From contig CADCCZ010000001.1 in assembly GCA_902800045.1 (NCBI GenBank), positions 248,001 to 312,000 on the forward strand: a stretch of DNA of 64,000 bases. Reading direction: 5' to 3'. Both the position numbers and the translations under genes were made by a program. The notes beneath the pieces are model-generated. The model was given only the letters and a program-made list of their open reading frames with translations. It searched no databases and was not told where the DNA came from. Numbering within the stretch: the stretch's first letter is position 1; each line of letters begins with the position of its first letter. Of this stretch, positions 1-8,356 are shown piece by piece. The stretch comes from an uncultured Bacteroidia bacterium (GTDB taxonomy: Bacteria; Bacteroidota; Bacteroidia; Bacteroidales; ML635J-15).

Positions 1-217
1 GCTTTGCCTTATCGATACCTATGGCTTTTGCGACGACGGTATTACTCTTAAGGCTCAGTTCTCGCGCGACAACATTGCAAACCTCAGCAACATGACAACC
101 AGCAATGCCATCCGTACATTGTCGGCTTTCGCAAGCGAGGGCGTCATCGACCTCGACGGTCGAAAAATCAAAGTGCTGAACCTTGAGCAGCTTCAAAAGA
201 TTTCTAACATAGGATAA
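1..217 (+). CDS. Crp/Fnr-family transcription regulator, C-terminal part (partial)
   Basis: The reading frame is open from the window edge and stops with TAA at 215-217; the start lies outside. The 71 visible residues look like the winged-helix DNA-binding end of a Crp/Fnr regulator: a segment with 'FSRDNIANLSNMTTSNAIR' reads as the helix-turn-helix, followed by 'LSAFASEGVIDLDGRKIKV', the usual wing (a late helix ending in a short hairpin before a 'KVLN' strand). The cyclic-nucleotide-like sensor domain is not in view, so the ligand is unknown. The next gene starts 10 bases later on the same strand, so the two may share a transcript. Confidence 0.75.
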   Translation, partial: LCLIDTYGFCDDGITLKAQFSRDNIANLSNMTTSNAIRTLSAFASEGVIDLDGRKIKVLNLEQLQKISNIG

Positions 218-227
218 TAATAGGGAA

Positions 228-1634
228 GTGTCGAAGAAAAAAAACGAAATAGTAGAGAACCTTGAGATTACGGCAGTGGCCGCCGAGGGTGTTGCTGTGG
301 GACGCAACGACAATTATGTGATTTTTGTTGCCGGCGTTGTCCCTGGCGATGTGGTAAACGTGATGCTTACACGCAAACGCAAGAATTATGCTGAGTCGAA
401 GTTGCTCGAAATTGTAAAGCCTTCGCCCGATCGCGTGGAACCGTTCTGCCGTCACTTCGGCAAGTGCGGGGGATGCAAGTGGCAGATGCTCCCGTACGAG
501 AAACAACTGTTCTACAAGCAGAAGCAGGTGTGCGACCAGTTTGCACGCATCGGCGGAATAAACGACGTGCCTATTAATAATATAATAGGTGCAGACAATA
601 CCGAGTTCTACCGCAACAAGCTCGAATATACATTCTCCGACCGTCGCTGGTTCGATTCCGCTGATGTCGAAGTCGATAAGCAAAGCCGTGATGCCGAGGG
701 TCTTGGCTTTCATGTGCAAGGTATGTTCGACAGGGTTATCGACATCGATAAGTGCTGGCTGCAACGCAGTCCGTCGAACGAGCTGCGCAACTGGCTGCGC
801 GAATTCACCCGCCGCGACGGCTACAACTATTACAACTGTCGCAGTCACGAAGGTTTGATGCGTAACCTTATGGTGCGCACTTCTACGATAGGTGAGACTA
901 TGGCTGTGGTGGTGTTCGCCAAGAACGAAAAGCCGTTGATAGAGTCGCTTATGACGCAGCTTGATGAGGCTTTTCCCGATTTGACATCGCTGCAATATGT
1001 TGTAAACGAGAAATTTAACGATACGATATACGACCTCGACGTGGTTTGCTGGAAGGGACGCGACTTCATCTACGAGGAGCTGGACGGACTGAAATTCAAG
1101 ATAAATGCGAAGTCGTTTTTCCAGACCAATACGGAGCAGACCTTGAAGTTGTACCGCAGGGCTGTGGAGTATGCCTGTGTGGAAAGCGACGAGATTGTCT
1201 ACGACCTATATACCGGCACCGGAACCATTGCCAATTTTGTGGCACGACACTGTAGGAAAGTCGTTGGTATAGAGTCGGTTCCCGAAGCTATTGCCGATGC
1301 GCGGATTAATTCGGAAACGAACAACATAAAAAATACTGTTTTCTATGTTGGCGACATGAAAGATGTTATGACAGAGGCTTTTGTCGCCGAAAATGGTCGC
1401 CCCGATACAGTAATCCTCGACCCGCCGCGCGCAGGTGTCCACGAGAATGTGCTCAATGTGATAAAGAAGGTGGCGCCACGCAAGATTGTGTATGTTAGCT
1501 GCAATCCAGCCACGCAGGCTCGCGATGTGGCCATTCTGTCCGATATGTACAAGGTGACCGACATTCAACCAGTTGACATGTTCCCACATACGCATCATGT
1601 GGAAAACATTGTGAAATTGATAATTAACAATTGA
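228..1634 (+). CDS. rlmD: 23S rRNA (uracil-C5)-methyltransferase, RlmD/TrmA family
   Basis: SAM-dependent m5U methyltransferase of 468 residues acting on RNA. Residues about 5-63 form a TRAM RNA-binding domain. Cys74, Cys80, Cys83 and Cys176 are placed like the 4Fe-4S ligands of RlmD. A SAM-binding stretch 'DLYTGTGTIANFVA' is followed by 'ILDPPRAG' and 'VYVSCNPATQARD', in which Cys425 is the expected nucleophile. The start is GTG. The family also includes TrmA and RumB-type enzymes; the Fe-S cysteines and TRAM domain favour RlmD-like, but the exact target uridine cannot be read from sequence. The last codons (encoding LIINN) resemble the AT-rich dispersed repeat that follows, so the C-terminus may be partly repeat-derived. 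Confidence 0.88.
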   Translation: MSKKKNEIVENLEITAVAAEGVAVGRNDNYVIFVAGVVPGDVVNVMLTRKRKNYAESKLLEIVKPSPDRVEPFCRHFGKCGGCKWQMLPYEKQLFYKQKQVCDQFARIGGINDVPINNIIGADNTEFYRNKLEYTFSDRRWFDSADVEVDKQSRDAEGLGFHVQGMFDRVIDIDKCWLQRSPSNELRNWLREFTRRDGYNYYNCRSHEGLMRNLMVRTSTIGETMAVVVFAKNEKPLIESLMTQLDEAFPDLTSLQYVVNEKFNDTIYDLDVVCWKGRDFIYEELDGLKFKINAKSFFQTNTEQTLKLYRRAVEYACVESDEIVYDLYTGTGTIANFVARHCRKVVGIESVPEAIADARINSETNNIKNTVFYVGDMKDVMTEAFVAENGRPDTVILDPPRAGVHENVLNVIKKVAPRKIVYVSCNPATQARDVAILSDMYKVTDIQPVDMFPHTHHVENIVKLIINN

Positions 1635-1653
1635 TAATGTTTAATGGTCAATC

Positions 1654-1689
1654 ATTTGTAGCTGCGAGCCATGGCTCGCAGCTACAAAT
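1654..1689. repeat. 36-bp perfect palindrome between convergent genes
   Basis: Positions 1654-1671 are the exact reverse complement of 1672-1689, centred on CCATGG, with core arm GCTGCGAGCC. There is no loop, unlike a normal intrinsic terminator, but it lies between the convergent rlmD and DUF4924 genes, where it could still stop transcription from both sides. A related core (CGCCATGGCTCG) appears near 59804. Confidence 0.8.
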
Positions 1690-1735
1690 TGTTAATTATT
1701 AATTGTCCATTGTACATTGTCCATTGTACATTTTT
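1683..1735. repeat. AT-rich dispersed repeat (TTGTTAATTAT...ATTGTACATTGT type)
   Basis: A run of short units such as ATTGTCC and ATTGTACATTGT. The reverse complement of the same units fills 57166-57240, so this is a dispersed family. It overlaps the last codons of the minus-strand DUF4924 gene, whose C-terminal residues YNGQCTMDN are encoded by repeat sequence. Confidence 0.7.
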
Positions 1736-2247
1736 TTATAAACGTCCGCCAGGTTTGCAAGCAGCGAACCGAAGGTCTGCATTGCCTGAGCGGTTTCTTC
1801 CGATATGTTTTTGCCCTGCAATTTCAATAGGAGCAAAGCGTGCATGGCATTTATACAAATCTCGATTTCGTTGTCCGACTGGCTTTTCGACAGGCGTTTG
1901 TATTCGTCGATGTTGGGTTTTGCCCAGTTGTAAAGTTCGTGGTGGCGGTATTCGTCCTTGTCGTCGAGCAAGGCGTGGTGTATTTTGTTCAGCATTTCAA
2001 TCAAGTCCTTGATTTCCTTGATGTCGCCATGTTCGGTCACGCCTTCGTTGCGCATCGTTTCAATTAGGTTCTGGTACCAGTTGTGGATTTTCAGTTTCTC
2101 CTTTTCGCTCACTTCGAATTTCGAAACCAAAAGTTCGTCTATCTTGGACATATCCATGCCATTGGCTCTCATTATGTCCATCAACTGCCTGATATACAAT
2201 ATGTATTCTACAATATTTTCTTTCTTTTTTAGTTCTGCAATTATCAT
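1699..2247 (-). CDS. DUF4924 family protein
   Basis: A 182-residue, mostly helical soluble protein that starts MIIAELKKKENIVEYILY. This opening and the length match the DUF4924 family of Bacteroidota, whose function is unknown. There is no signal peptide or membrane segment. Its ATG overlaps the stop of the upstream S4-domain gene by four bases (ATGA), so the two are translationally coupled. The last dozen residues are encoded by an AT-rich dispersed repeat, so the ancestral protein probably ended near 'LANLADVYKKM'. Confidence 0.75.
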   Translation of the reverse strand: MIIAELKKKENIVEYILYIRQLMDIMRANGMDMSKIDELLVSKFEVSEKEKLKIHNWYQNLIETMRNEGVTEHGDIKEIKDLIEMLNKIHHALLDDKDEYRHHELYNWAKPNIDEYKRLSKSQSDNEIEICINAMHALLLLKLQGKNISEETAQAMQTFGSLLANLADVYKKMYNGQCTMDN

Positions 2248-2615
2248 AATTCCCTGAATTTTTCAATTAGTCTGCGTTCTTTCTTTGTCGGACGTCCAGC
2301 GCCTCGGTCGCGTTGCTCGAAGGTGTTGTGCATCATCTTTAGCTTGTCGAGTTCCGACTGCGGAGTAATTTCCTCGACGAGTGTCTTGGCTATTGTTGCC
2401 GAAACCCTGTTTGGAGATATGCCTGTGACGATAAAACTTCTGATTATCGGAGGACATTTAACGTCGATTCGTTCGTTGATTTTAACAATTCGCGACGGCT
2501 TGACCTCGCAATTGTTAATAAGTACACGGCCTTTTTTGCACTCTTCGGTGGCTAAACTTCTTGTCTTATAGATTCTTACGGTCCATAAATATTTGTCAAT
2601 CCTAATTTCGTCCAT
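2244..2615 (-). CDS. S4-domain RNA-binding protein, Hsp15-like
   Basis: A 123-residue protein with an N-terminal S4 RNA-binding domain. 'RIDKYLWTVRIYKTRSLA' is followed by 'CKKGRVLINN' and 'VKPSRIVK', the standard S4 loop-strand pattern. The basic C-terminal tail (GRPTKKERR) is typical of the Hsp15/HslR group, which in E. coli rescues stalled 50S subunits carrying nascent chains. A similar role is inferred here, not shown. It is the first gene of a two-gene minus-strand operon with the DUF4924 gene. A TATTTTTG -7 element (minus strand, 2684-2691) lies about 70 bases upstream of the start. Confidence 0.85.
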   Translation of the reverse strand: MDEIRIDKYLWTVRIYKTRSLATEECKKGRVLINNCEVKPSRIVKINERIDVKCPPIIRSFIVTGISPNRVSATIAKTLVEEITPQSELDKLKMMHNTFEQRDRGAGRPTKKERRLIEKFREL

Positions 2616-2674
2616 CGCTTGAAATTGTTTAAAAGAGTGTTAAAATTTTTTGCCGCTGTTTCATGAAAAAATTG

Positions 2675-2691
2675 TACTTTCGGCAAAAATA
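2675..2691. promoter_or_regulatory. Divergent overlapping promoter pair
   Basis: On the plus strand TACTTTCG (2675-2682) matches the Bacteroidota -7 consensus TAnnTTTG at 7 of 8 positions and points to the 807-residue gene. On the minus strand, 2684-2691 reads TATTTTTG, a perfect match pointing to the S4-domain gene. The two -7 elements are one base apart, so RNA polymerase probably cannot occupy both at once. Confidence 0.55.
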
Positions 2692-2717
2692 ATATTAACT
2701 GATAAAATATGTTCCAA

Positions 2718-5132
2718 ATGAAAAGACTTTTTATTTTGTTGTCTTCCGCATTACTTCTTACTTGCTTGACTAGCAATGTTTTCGCACAGGAAAAATTTAT
2801 GGAGGACGGAGTGTATAGCACCGACAAGGTTAATCCATCAAACTTTAAGGATAAACTGTTTGAAAAAGTCCTGATTAACAAGGTTAACGAATACCTTGAT
2901 TCACTTGGCCTTGAGGGGTTTGAACAAAATGAATTTTTCGTAGATCCGGCTAAGGCTCATGTGGAGTATATGGTTGCAAAGCAGGATACCAAGACCGACG
3001 ATTATAAGAGGTATCTCGTTGATGCCGGTGGTACGGGAATTGGTGCCGAAGTGGCAGGAAAAATAACCATCAAGGTTTCGAACGAGTTTATTACTTACGA
3101 CGAAATAGCTTCGCAGCTTGTTTCGCGCTGGGGCGCTGGCAAGCCACAGAAAATTCTGGCCGGACAGAAGTATTTCTTCGCTGGCGTTGGCGCTAAGATT
3201 GCCGATAAGAAAATTTTCGTTTCGATGTTCGTAGGTAACTATGCATCAATAACCCCGTTGAGAATCGACACCAAGAGCGCACCAACAGCTTCGCTCACAT
3301 TGCCGGTTACAACCAAGAAGTACGGTCTGAAGCCATACGACGAAAAGGTTTGTAAGAAGGTGTACCGCAAGATGCCTAACATGTGGGACCTCCAGTCGGG
3401 ACTTTCGGTCAACGACAACGGTGAAATCGTTTTCAAGTACAACGACCTCAAGAAGTTCAAACGCTTCATGAAGGGAGCAAAGGACGCTTTGGCAGTTGAT
3501 ATCATTCAGCCCGAACAGTTCAAGTGCGGCGAAGAAAACTATGCCGACTATTCGCGCAACAACATCGGTTACATGACCAAGAGAGTATGGTCGAAGAAAA
3601 TCTATAAGAAAAACCTCGCTCCTGGCGAAGGTCGTCGCAACAAGGTTACCAAGCTCGAGGTTGTTCTCGGTCAGTTCCCTCCTGCATTGAATCCCAACGA
3701 TGTAGAAATGAACCTTATGGTTATCAAGGAAAAGTCGGTTTGCGCCAACATTCCAAGGTCTTACGTCGACAAGAAAATCTACGACTTTGTTCCAAAGATC
3801 GGCTTGCTTCCCGATACTGTTCTTGCTAGCGGCATGAAGGAATATTCGCCAAAGGCAATTAAGGAAAGACTTACCTTCAAGCTTATGTTCGAACAGGGCA
3901 AGTCTGATTACAAGCCCGAAGAAATGCGTGATGTAATCGCAGCTTTGGACGAACCAGATTTCTTCATCGACAAGATTTTCATCCGCGCTTACTCGTCGCT
4001 CGAAGGTTCGCAAGAAACCAACAAGAGATTGCAGCAGAAACGTGCCGAAAACATCGTTAAGGCTCTCGAGCAGAACCAGAATGCAAGCATCATCGATTCT
4101 ATCGAGACCGCAGCTAACCTCAAGGATTTGCAGGATGCAGTAAGAGGAACTTCTTTCGAAAGCCTCTGCGACATGGACATGAATTCGGCTATCAGCTACG
4201 TAAACTCCAACCAGAAGAAACTCGAACCTTACTTGAAGCAGACCCGCTACGCAGATATTACTATCGATATCACCTACGACTTGAGAGACGCAGCAAAGGA
4301 ACAGAAGTTTGTTCTCAAGCAGTTCAACAAGGCTGTAGAAGCTAAGCAGCTCGACCTCGCTTTGTCAATCCAGAAGTACATCCTCAAGCAGGTTGTTTCG
4401 GGACGTTACAACGACCAGGCTGTTGCAGGTATGAATATCCCCGAAGGTTACGACTACGTAGGTCTTAATATGAATAAGGTATGGTTAACACAGTTCATCT
4501 ACAGCGATCCTCTCGACGAAGATTACCGCGACAGAGTCGATCAGCTCAACCAGCAGGACGCAGCAAACAACTATGTTGACTACAACGATGTTCTTTGCGA
4601 AATCTCTGTAAACGACCTTTCTAACGAGCCTTACGTTGAAAAACTCCAGGCAAGAGTTGACAAGCTTTACAATACTCCTATCAATGTAGATTTGGTTGAT
4701 ATGCTGAATATCGAACTTCAGTATCAGGTAATGGATATCTACAAGGATTCGTGCGGTTACGACCACCCGACAGTAGTAAAGTGCCTCGAAAAGATGAAGG
4801 AAATCATCAAGTTCGACAAGCTCACCTGGGAAAACTCACTTAAGTTCGCCAGCATCTTCATCAACCACTCCGACTACGAATATGCAATTCACCTGCTCGA
4901 ACCGTGGATCGAAGACGAAAGAGTTCCGCTGGTTTACATAAGCACTTACGTTACCGTTTGCTCGAAGGTTGAATACAAGATTCATTCGAACAACTTCGTA
5001 AAGGCTTTGGAACGCCTGAAGCAGATGGATCCTAAGTTCTTCTGCGATTTGTTCCAGTCCGATAAGCTTTCGCAGCAGACATTCGTAAATACAAAGGCAA
5101 AGAAGGTTTATTGCGAAACCTGTGCAAAGTAA
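2718..5132 (+). CDS. Large exported protein with OmpA-like motif and helical repeats
   Basis: About 804 residues, with a signal peptide (MKRLFILLSSALLLTCLTSN...FAQ). A second in-frame ATG lies at 2709; I prefer 2718 because it gives a classic signal peptide. Residues about 35-105 weakly resemble the start of a CAP/SCP-like domain. Around residues 420-450 'FIRAYSSLEG' followed by 'RLQQKRAENIVKAL' matches the OmpA C-terminal peptidoglycan-binding pattern (self-complementation loop plus RA..V helix). The last 250 residues look helical and TPR-like ('YEYAIHLLEPWIEDERVPL'). The protein is probably periplasmic or outer-membrane associated. I do not recognise a specific family or function. A hairpin terminator follows directly. 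Confidence 0.7.
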   Translation: MKRLFILLSSALLLTCLTSNVFAQEKFMEDGVYSTDKVNPSNFKDKLFEKVLINKVNEYLDSLGLEGFEQNEFFVDPAKAHVEYMVAKQDTKTDDYKRYLVDAGGTGIGAEVAGKITIKVSNEFITYDEIASQLVSRWGAGKPQKILAGQKYFFAGVGAKIADKKIFVSMFVGNYASITPLRIDTKSAPTASLTLPVTTKKYGLKPYDEKVCKKVYRKMPNMWDLQSGLSVNDNGEIVFKYNDLKKFKRFMKGAKDALAVDIIQPEQFKCGEENYADYSRNNIGYMTKRVWSKKIYKKNLAPGEGRRNKVTKLEVVLGQFPPALNPNDVEMNLMVIKEKSVCANIPRSYVDKKIYDFVPKIGLLPDTVLASGMKEYSPKAIKERLTFKLMFEQGKSDYKPEEMRDVIAALDEPDFFIDKIFIRAYSSLEGSQETNKRLQQKRAENIVKALEQNQNASIIDSIETAANLKDLQDAVRGTSFESLCDMDMNSAISYVNSNQKKLEPYLKQTRYADITIDITYDLRDAAKEQKFVLKQFNKAVEAKQLDLALSIQKYILKQVVSGRYNDQAVAGMNIPEGYDYVGLNMNKVWLTQFIYSDPLDEDYRDRVDQLNQQDAANNYVDYNDVLCEISVNDLSNEPYVEKLQARVDKLYNTPINVDLVDMLNIELQYQVMDIYKDSCGYDHPTVVKCLEKMKEIIKFDKLTWENSLKFASIFINHSDYEYAIHLLEPWIEDERVPLVYISTYVTVCSKVEYKIHSNNFVKALERLKQMDPKFFCDLFQSDKLSQQTFVNTKAKKVYCETCAK

Positions 5133-5149
5133 TTAGTACTATCAATAAT

Positions 5150-5182
5150 AAGGAGACTATATAAGTATGGTCTCCTTTTTTC
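5150..5182 (+). terminator. Intrinsic terminator
   Basis: AAGGAGAC pairs with GTCTCCTT around a loop of about 12 bases, followed by a T-rich run. It ends eight bases before the ATG of the next gene, so that gene needs either readthrough or a promoter inside this region. Confidence 0.75.
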
Positions 5183-5189
5183 TTTTTTT

Positions 5190-6506
5190 ATGAAAAAAAA
5201 TATCTTCATTTCGTTGTTCTTTATGCTGTTGGCTCACTGCTTGATGTCGCAGGGCGTACTTAACGGCAAGGTGGCTGGCTATTCGTTCGGAAGGTTGTAT
5301 GTATGCGAGCAGTTCGGCGACGATAGCAAAGTAGTTGCAACATTGACAACCGATGCCAATGGTGTGTTTATGTTCAACTTTGCGGGCAAGGAAGTGGGGT
5401 TGTATCGCATACATGCCGACAATAAGGACTATTTTGATGTGATATACAATGGCGAAGACATACGCCTCGAAACAAATATCCGCAACATGAAGTCTTCGAT
5501 GAAGGTCTTGGAATCTGTCGAAAATCAGCAGTTATATGCTTATGTTGCGCCCGCAGAGCTTTCGGAATATAAAATAGGTATATTAAGAGAATTGGTAAAG
5601 ATTTATCCCGAAGGAAAGTTCCTTTCTTCGGCAGAAAAGGAGCTAGAAAAGGAAAAGACGATAAATAGTACATGTCTCAGCAAGGCAATTAAAATGAAAA
5701 GCGGAACTTTTGCAAGTCGATACCTGTCATATTTCAAGGAAATAAATATGAATATATCGGAGCCTGTCGACAAAAAAACGGCATATATCAATCGTAATTT
5801 TCCTATGGACGATCCTGACCTTATTAACTCCAATGCCTATCACCACTTTGTTGTATCGTATCTAAAAAAATATGAACCTTCGGAATATTTGAATGCTGCA
5901 CGCGAAATTCTTGATTACTTGAAGACTGGAAACCAGGAAGTCTTTTCGTGCGTATTCGACTATATGCTCACTGGCTTCGAAATGATGGAACGCTACGACG
6001 ACCTTTACGAACTGAGCACCGCTTATGGAAATTCATGTTCGTCGGAAGGTAATCTCAAGACCAGGGTAAAGAGTTACACCGACCTTCGCGTTGGAGCCAA
6101 AGCTCCCGATATTGAGATTGAAACTATTGAAGGCGAAGATGTTGTGCTTTCGCAAATGAAATCGAAATATACATTGGTGATTTTCTGGGCAACCTGGTGT
6201 GAAAACTGCAAGGAGGAGATTCCGCGTATCAACGAGGCAATTTCTTTGTTCAAGCGTGCTGGGGTTGATATTCTCGCAATAAGTATCGACGAGGATGAGA
6301 CGGAAATAAAGAAATACGTGAAGGACAATAACATTTCGTTCAAGGTGGCTTCCGACTTGTTGGGTTGGGAGGGACGTGCTGTTCTCGACTATGCCGTGTA
6401 TGCAACACCTTCAATGTTTATTGTTGACAGAGATATGAATATTGTTGCAAAACCGATTACCGGCGAGCAGTTGTTTTCGGCTGTCGAGAACTTGATTAAA
6501 TTTTAA
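5190..6506 (+). CDS. TlpA-like thioredoxin-family protein with N-terminal DUF4369-like domain
   Basis: A 438-residue exported protein with signal peptide MKKNIFISLFFMLLAHCLMS. The first 130 residues after it resemble the DUF4369-type beta domain common in Bacteroidota thioredoxin lipoproteins; this part is a weak call. The C-terminal 140 residues are a TlpA/AhpC-TSA-like thioredoxin fold with the redox motif Cys337-Glu-Asn-Cys340 in 'FWATWCENCKEEIP' and a cis-proline region 'YATPSMFIVD'. Expected role: thiol-disulfide exchange in the periplasm, substrate unknown. CENC is a less usual active site than CGPC or CPPC. No terminator separates it from engB 19 bases later. Confidence 0.82.
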   Translation: MKKNIFISLFFMLLAHCLMSQGVLNGKVAGYSFGRLYVCEQFGDDSKVVATLTTDANGVFMFNFAGKEVGLYRIHADNKDYFDVIYNGEDIRLETNIRNMKSSMKVLESVENQQLYAYVAPAELSEYKIGILRELVKIYPEGKFLSSAEKELEKEKTINSTCLSKAIKMKSGTFASRYLSYFKEINMNISEPVDKKTAYINRNFPMDDPDLINSNAYHHFVVSYLKKYEPSEYLNAAREILDYLKTGNQEVFSCVFDYMLTGFEMMERYDDLYELSTAYGNSCSSEGNLKTRVKSYTDLRVGAKAPDIEIETIEGEDVVLSQMKSKYTLVIFWATWCENCKEEIPRINEAISLFKRAGVDILAISIDEDETEIKKYVKDNNISFKVASDLLGWEGRAVLDYAVYATPSMFIVDRDMNIVAKPITGEQLFSAVENLIKF

Positions 6507-6525
6507 ACCATAAATTATTTTATTG

Positions 6526-7128
6526 ATGCAGATAAGAACCGCAGAATATTTGATGTCGAACGACGACTACCGCAAGTGCCCTAAGCCCGACAAGCCCGAG
6601 TTTGCTTTCATTGGAAGGTCTAACGTTGGAAAGTCTTCGCTTATAAATATGCTTACATCCAACTCGAAACTGGCAAAAACATCGGCAAGTCCCGGCAAGA
6701 CGCAGAAAATAAATCATTTTGTCATCAACAATACTTGGTATCTGGTCGATTTGCCAGGCTACGGCTATGCTAAAGTGTCGAAAGCGCAACGAGCCGTTTT
6801 TAAGAATATGATTGATGGCTATATCCTAAACCGCCAGAATCTTGTAAATCTTTTTGTGCTTGTAGATAGTAGGCTCGAACCGCAAAATATTGATGTGGAG
6901 TTTATAAATTGGCTTGGTGCCAGCCGGGTGCCTTTTACGATTATCTTTACCAAGGCCGACAAGATCGGTACTAATGTGTTGAAAGCTAAAGTAGATGCAT
7001 ACAAGGAGCATTTATCCCAGACATGGGAAAATCTTCCCGATATGCTGGTAAGTTCTGCTGTAAGTAAAATGGGGCAGGAGGAGATTCTAGATTATATTCA
7101 GAACATCATTAATCAGTTGGATATGTAA
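6526..7128 (+). CDS. engB: Ribosome biogenesis GTP-binding protein EngB (YihA/YsxC)
   Basis: A GTPase of 200 residues needed for late 50S subunit assembly in other bacteria. It shows all G motifs in order: G1 'GRSNVGKS' (residues 30-37), the 'SPGKTQ' G2 loop, G3 'DLPGYG', G4 'TKAD' and G5 'SSAVS'. The length is normal for the family. I start at ATG 6526, giving MQIRTAEYLMSNDDY; a TTG directly before it is in frame but less likely. It follows the thioredoxin-family gene closely and ends before a strong bidirectional terminator. Confidence 0.95.
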   Translation: MQIRTAEYLMSNDDYRKCPKPDKPEFAFIGRSNVGKSSLINMLTSNSKLAKTSASPGKTQKINHFVINNTWYLVDLPGYGYAKVSKAQRAVFKNMIDGYILNRQNLVNLFVLVDSRLEPQNIDVEFINWLGASRVPFTIIFTKADKIGTNVLKAKVDAYKEHLSQTWENLPDMLVSSAVSKMGQEEILDYIQNIINQLDM

Positions 7129-7147
7129 TCGCAAAATAGAGTAAATG

Positions 7148-7179
7148 AAAAAGGGACATTCTTTCGGATGTCCCTTTTT
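7148..7179. terminator. Bidirectional intrinsic terminator
   Basis: A perfect 12-bp stem, AAAAAGGGACAT with ATGTCCCTTTTT, and an 8-base loop. It has an A-run and T-run on its two flanks and sits between convergent engB and the porP/sprF-like gene, so it should serve both. Confidence 0.9.
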
Positions 7180-7215
7180 GGTGTATAAATCAAAACTTTA
7201 TTATGAAAAACGTGT

Positions 7216-8160
7216 TTAGAAGAAGCTACGGTGCTTACGAGTATTTTCGCCTATGTTAACACCGAATATAAATTCTTGAGATCCCCAAGTGTAGTTTGAC
7301 AGGTCGCTGAATGTGATGTCGTATGCGTATCCAAAATAGTATTGTTTGTACTTCACGCCGACGTTTGCGATAAACGAGTCGCCTGGACGAACAGAAACGC
7401 CAAACCAGTAGTCCTGCTTGATGAAGAACTTGAGGTTGATATCGAACTGAGGAAGTGTGAGTTCGGTAGTCTTTATCATTATTGATGGTTCAAGTTCGAA
7501 ATCTGGGGCTTTCTTACCCTTCTTTCCTTCGAAAACGAAGCGGTAGCCACCGAACAAGAAGTAGTGTCTAACCATCTTGTTTTCTTTAGTGTGCTGGTTT
7601 ACTTTCATTTTCGACTGGAAAAGGTTAGCTGCGGTTAAGCTTGCATAATAGTGTTTACCGTATGCATACACACCAAACGTAGCGTCTGGAATAACTGTCT
7701 TTTCGATGAGATAGGTAAGAGATGGGTCATCGTACCATGTCGGGTCAAAATTTCTTTGGTCGAGCTTGTACTGGTAGCATTGACCTGCGATACCTAACGA
7801 AATCTTGTCGTGTCTGGTAATCTGGAAGATGTATGAGTATGTTGCTATAAAGCCGATTTCGCTCGATGGACCGTACTTGTCGTGGAACAGAATACCGCCC
7901 AGACCCATGGTGCGATGGTACAATGATGTGTGTCCAGAAACTGTCTGCGTTGACGGAGCTTCTTTCATTCCTACCCATTGTTTGTGAACACCAAGAACGA
8001 TTGGCGCATAATCTTTAGTACCTCCAATAGCAGGGTTTATGTAGTAATCGTTCATCATGTACTGGCTGTACAAAGGAAGTTGCTGTGCGAGTAACGCACT
8101 GCTAGCCAGCATCATTATTGATACGGCAACTATAATTCTTATTGCAAACTCTTTACTCAT
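7216..8160 (-). CDS. PorP/SprF family type IX secretion system membrane protein
   Basis: A 314-residue outer-membrane protein with a signal peptide ending in 'SSALLAQQ'. The mature start 'LPLYSQYMMNDYYINPA' and the later 'HKQWVGMKEAPSTQTVSGH' are hallmark stretches of the PorP/SprF family, which folds as a beta-barrel. SprF is needed in Flavobacterium for export of the gliding adhesin SprB, and PorP for gingipain export in Porphyromonas. PorP/SprF genes often sit beside the cargo they serve. Here SprB-repeat and T9SS cargo genes begin 3 kb away, which fits, but the pairing is an inference. A TAAATTTG -7 element lies upstream. Confidence 0.9.
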   Translation of the reverse strand: MSKEFAIRIIVAVSIMMLASSALLAQQLPLYSQYMMNDYYINPAIGGTKDYAPIVLGVHKQWVGMKEAPSTQTVSGHTSLYHRTMGLGGILFHDKYGPSSEIGFIATYSYIFQITRHDKISLGIAGQCYQYKLDQRNFDPTWYDDPSLTYLIEKTVIPDATFGVYAYGKHYYASLTAANLFQSKMKVNQHTKENKMVRHYFLFGGYRFVFEGKKGKKAPDFELEPSIMIKTTELTLPQFDINLKFFIKQDYWFGVSVRPGDSFIANVGVKYKQYYFGYAYDITFSDLSNYTWGSQEFIFGVNIGENTRKHRSFF

Positions 8161-8193
8161 AGTCTAACAAATTAAGGACATTACTCCCAAATG

Positions 8194-8201
8194 CAAATTT
8201 A
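8194..8201 (-). promoter_or_regulatory. Promoter -7 element for the PorP/SprF-like gene
   Basis: On the minus strand this reads TAAATTTG, a full match to TAnnTTTG, 33 bases before the ATG at 8160. This leaves a leader of roughly 27 bases. Confidence 0.6.
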
Positions 8202-8307
8202 ATAAGAATTTCCTTACAAGCAAAAAAAATATGAAAAAAATGTTAATGATTTATTCTGTTGTTGTAAATTCTGATGGTATTGTATTGATAATCAATTAGT
8301 AAAGTTG

Positions 8308-8345
8308 TTTTTAAACCTTAAACGTTGAACCTTAAACCTTGAACC
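8308..8345. repeat. Short degenerate tandem repeat (AACCTTA/AACCTTG units)
   Basis: Five imperfect copies of a 7-8 base unit (AAACCTTA, AACGTTG, AACCTTA, AACCTTG, AACCCTTG) lie just beyond the 3' end of the 168-residue minus-strand gene. It has no coding potential, and no terminator hairpin is visible in it. Confidence 0.6.
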
Positions 8346-8356
8346 CTTGATTCTAT

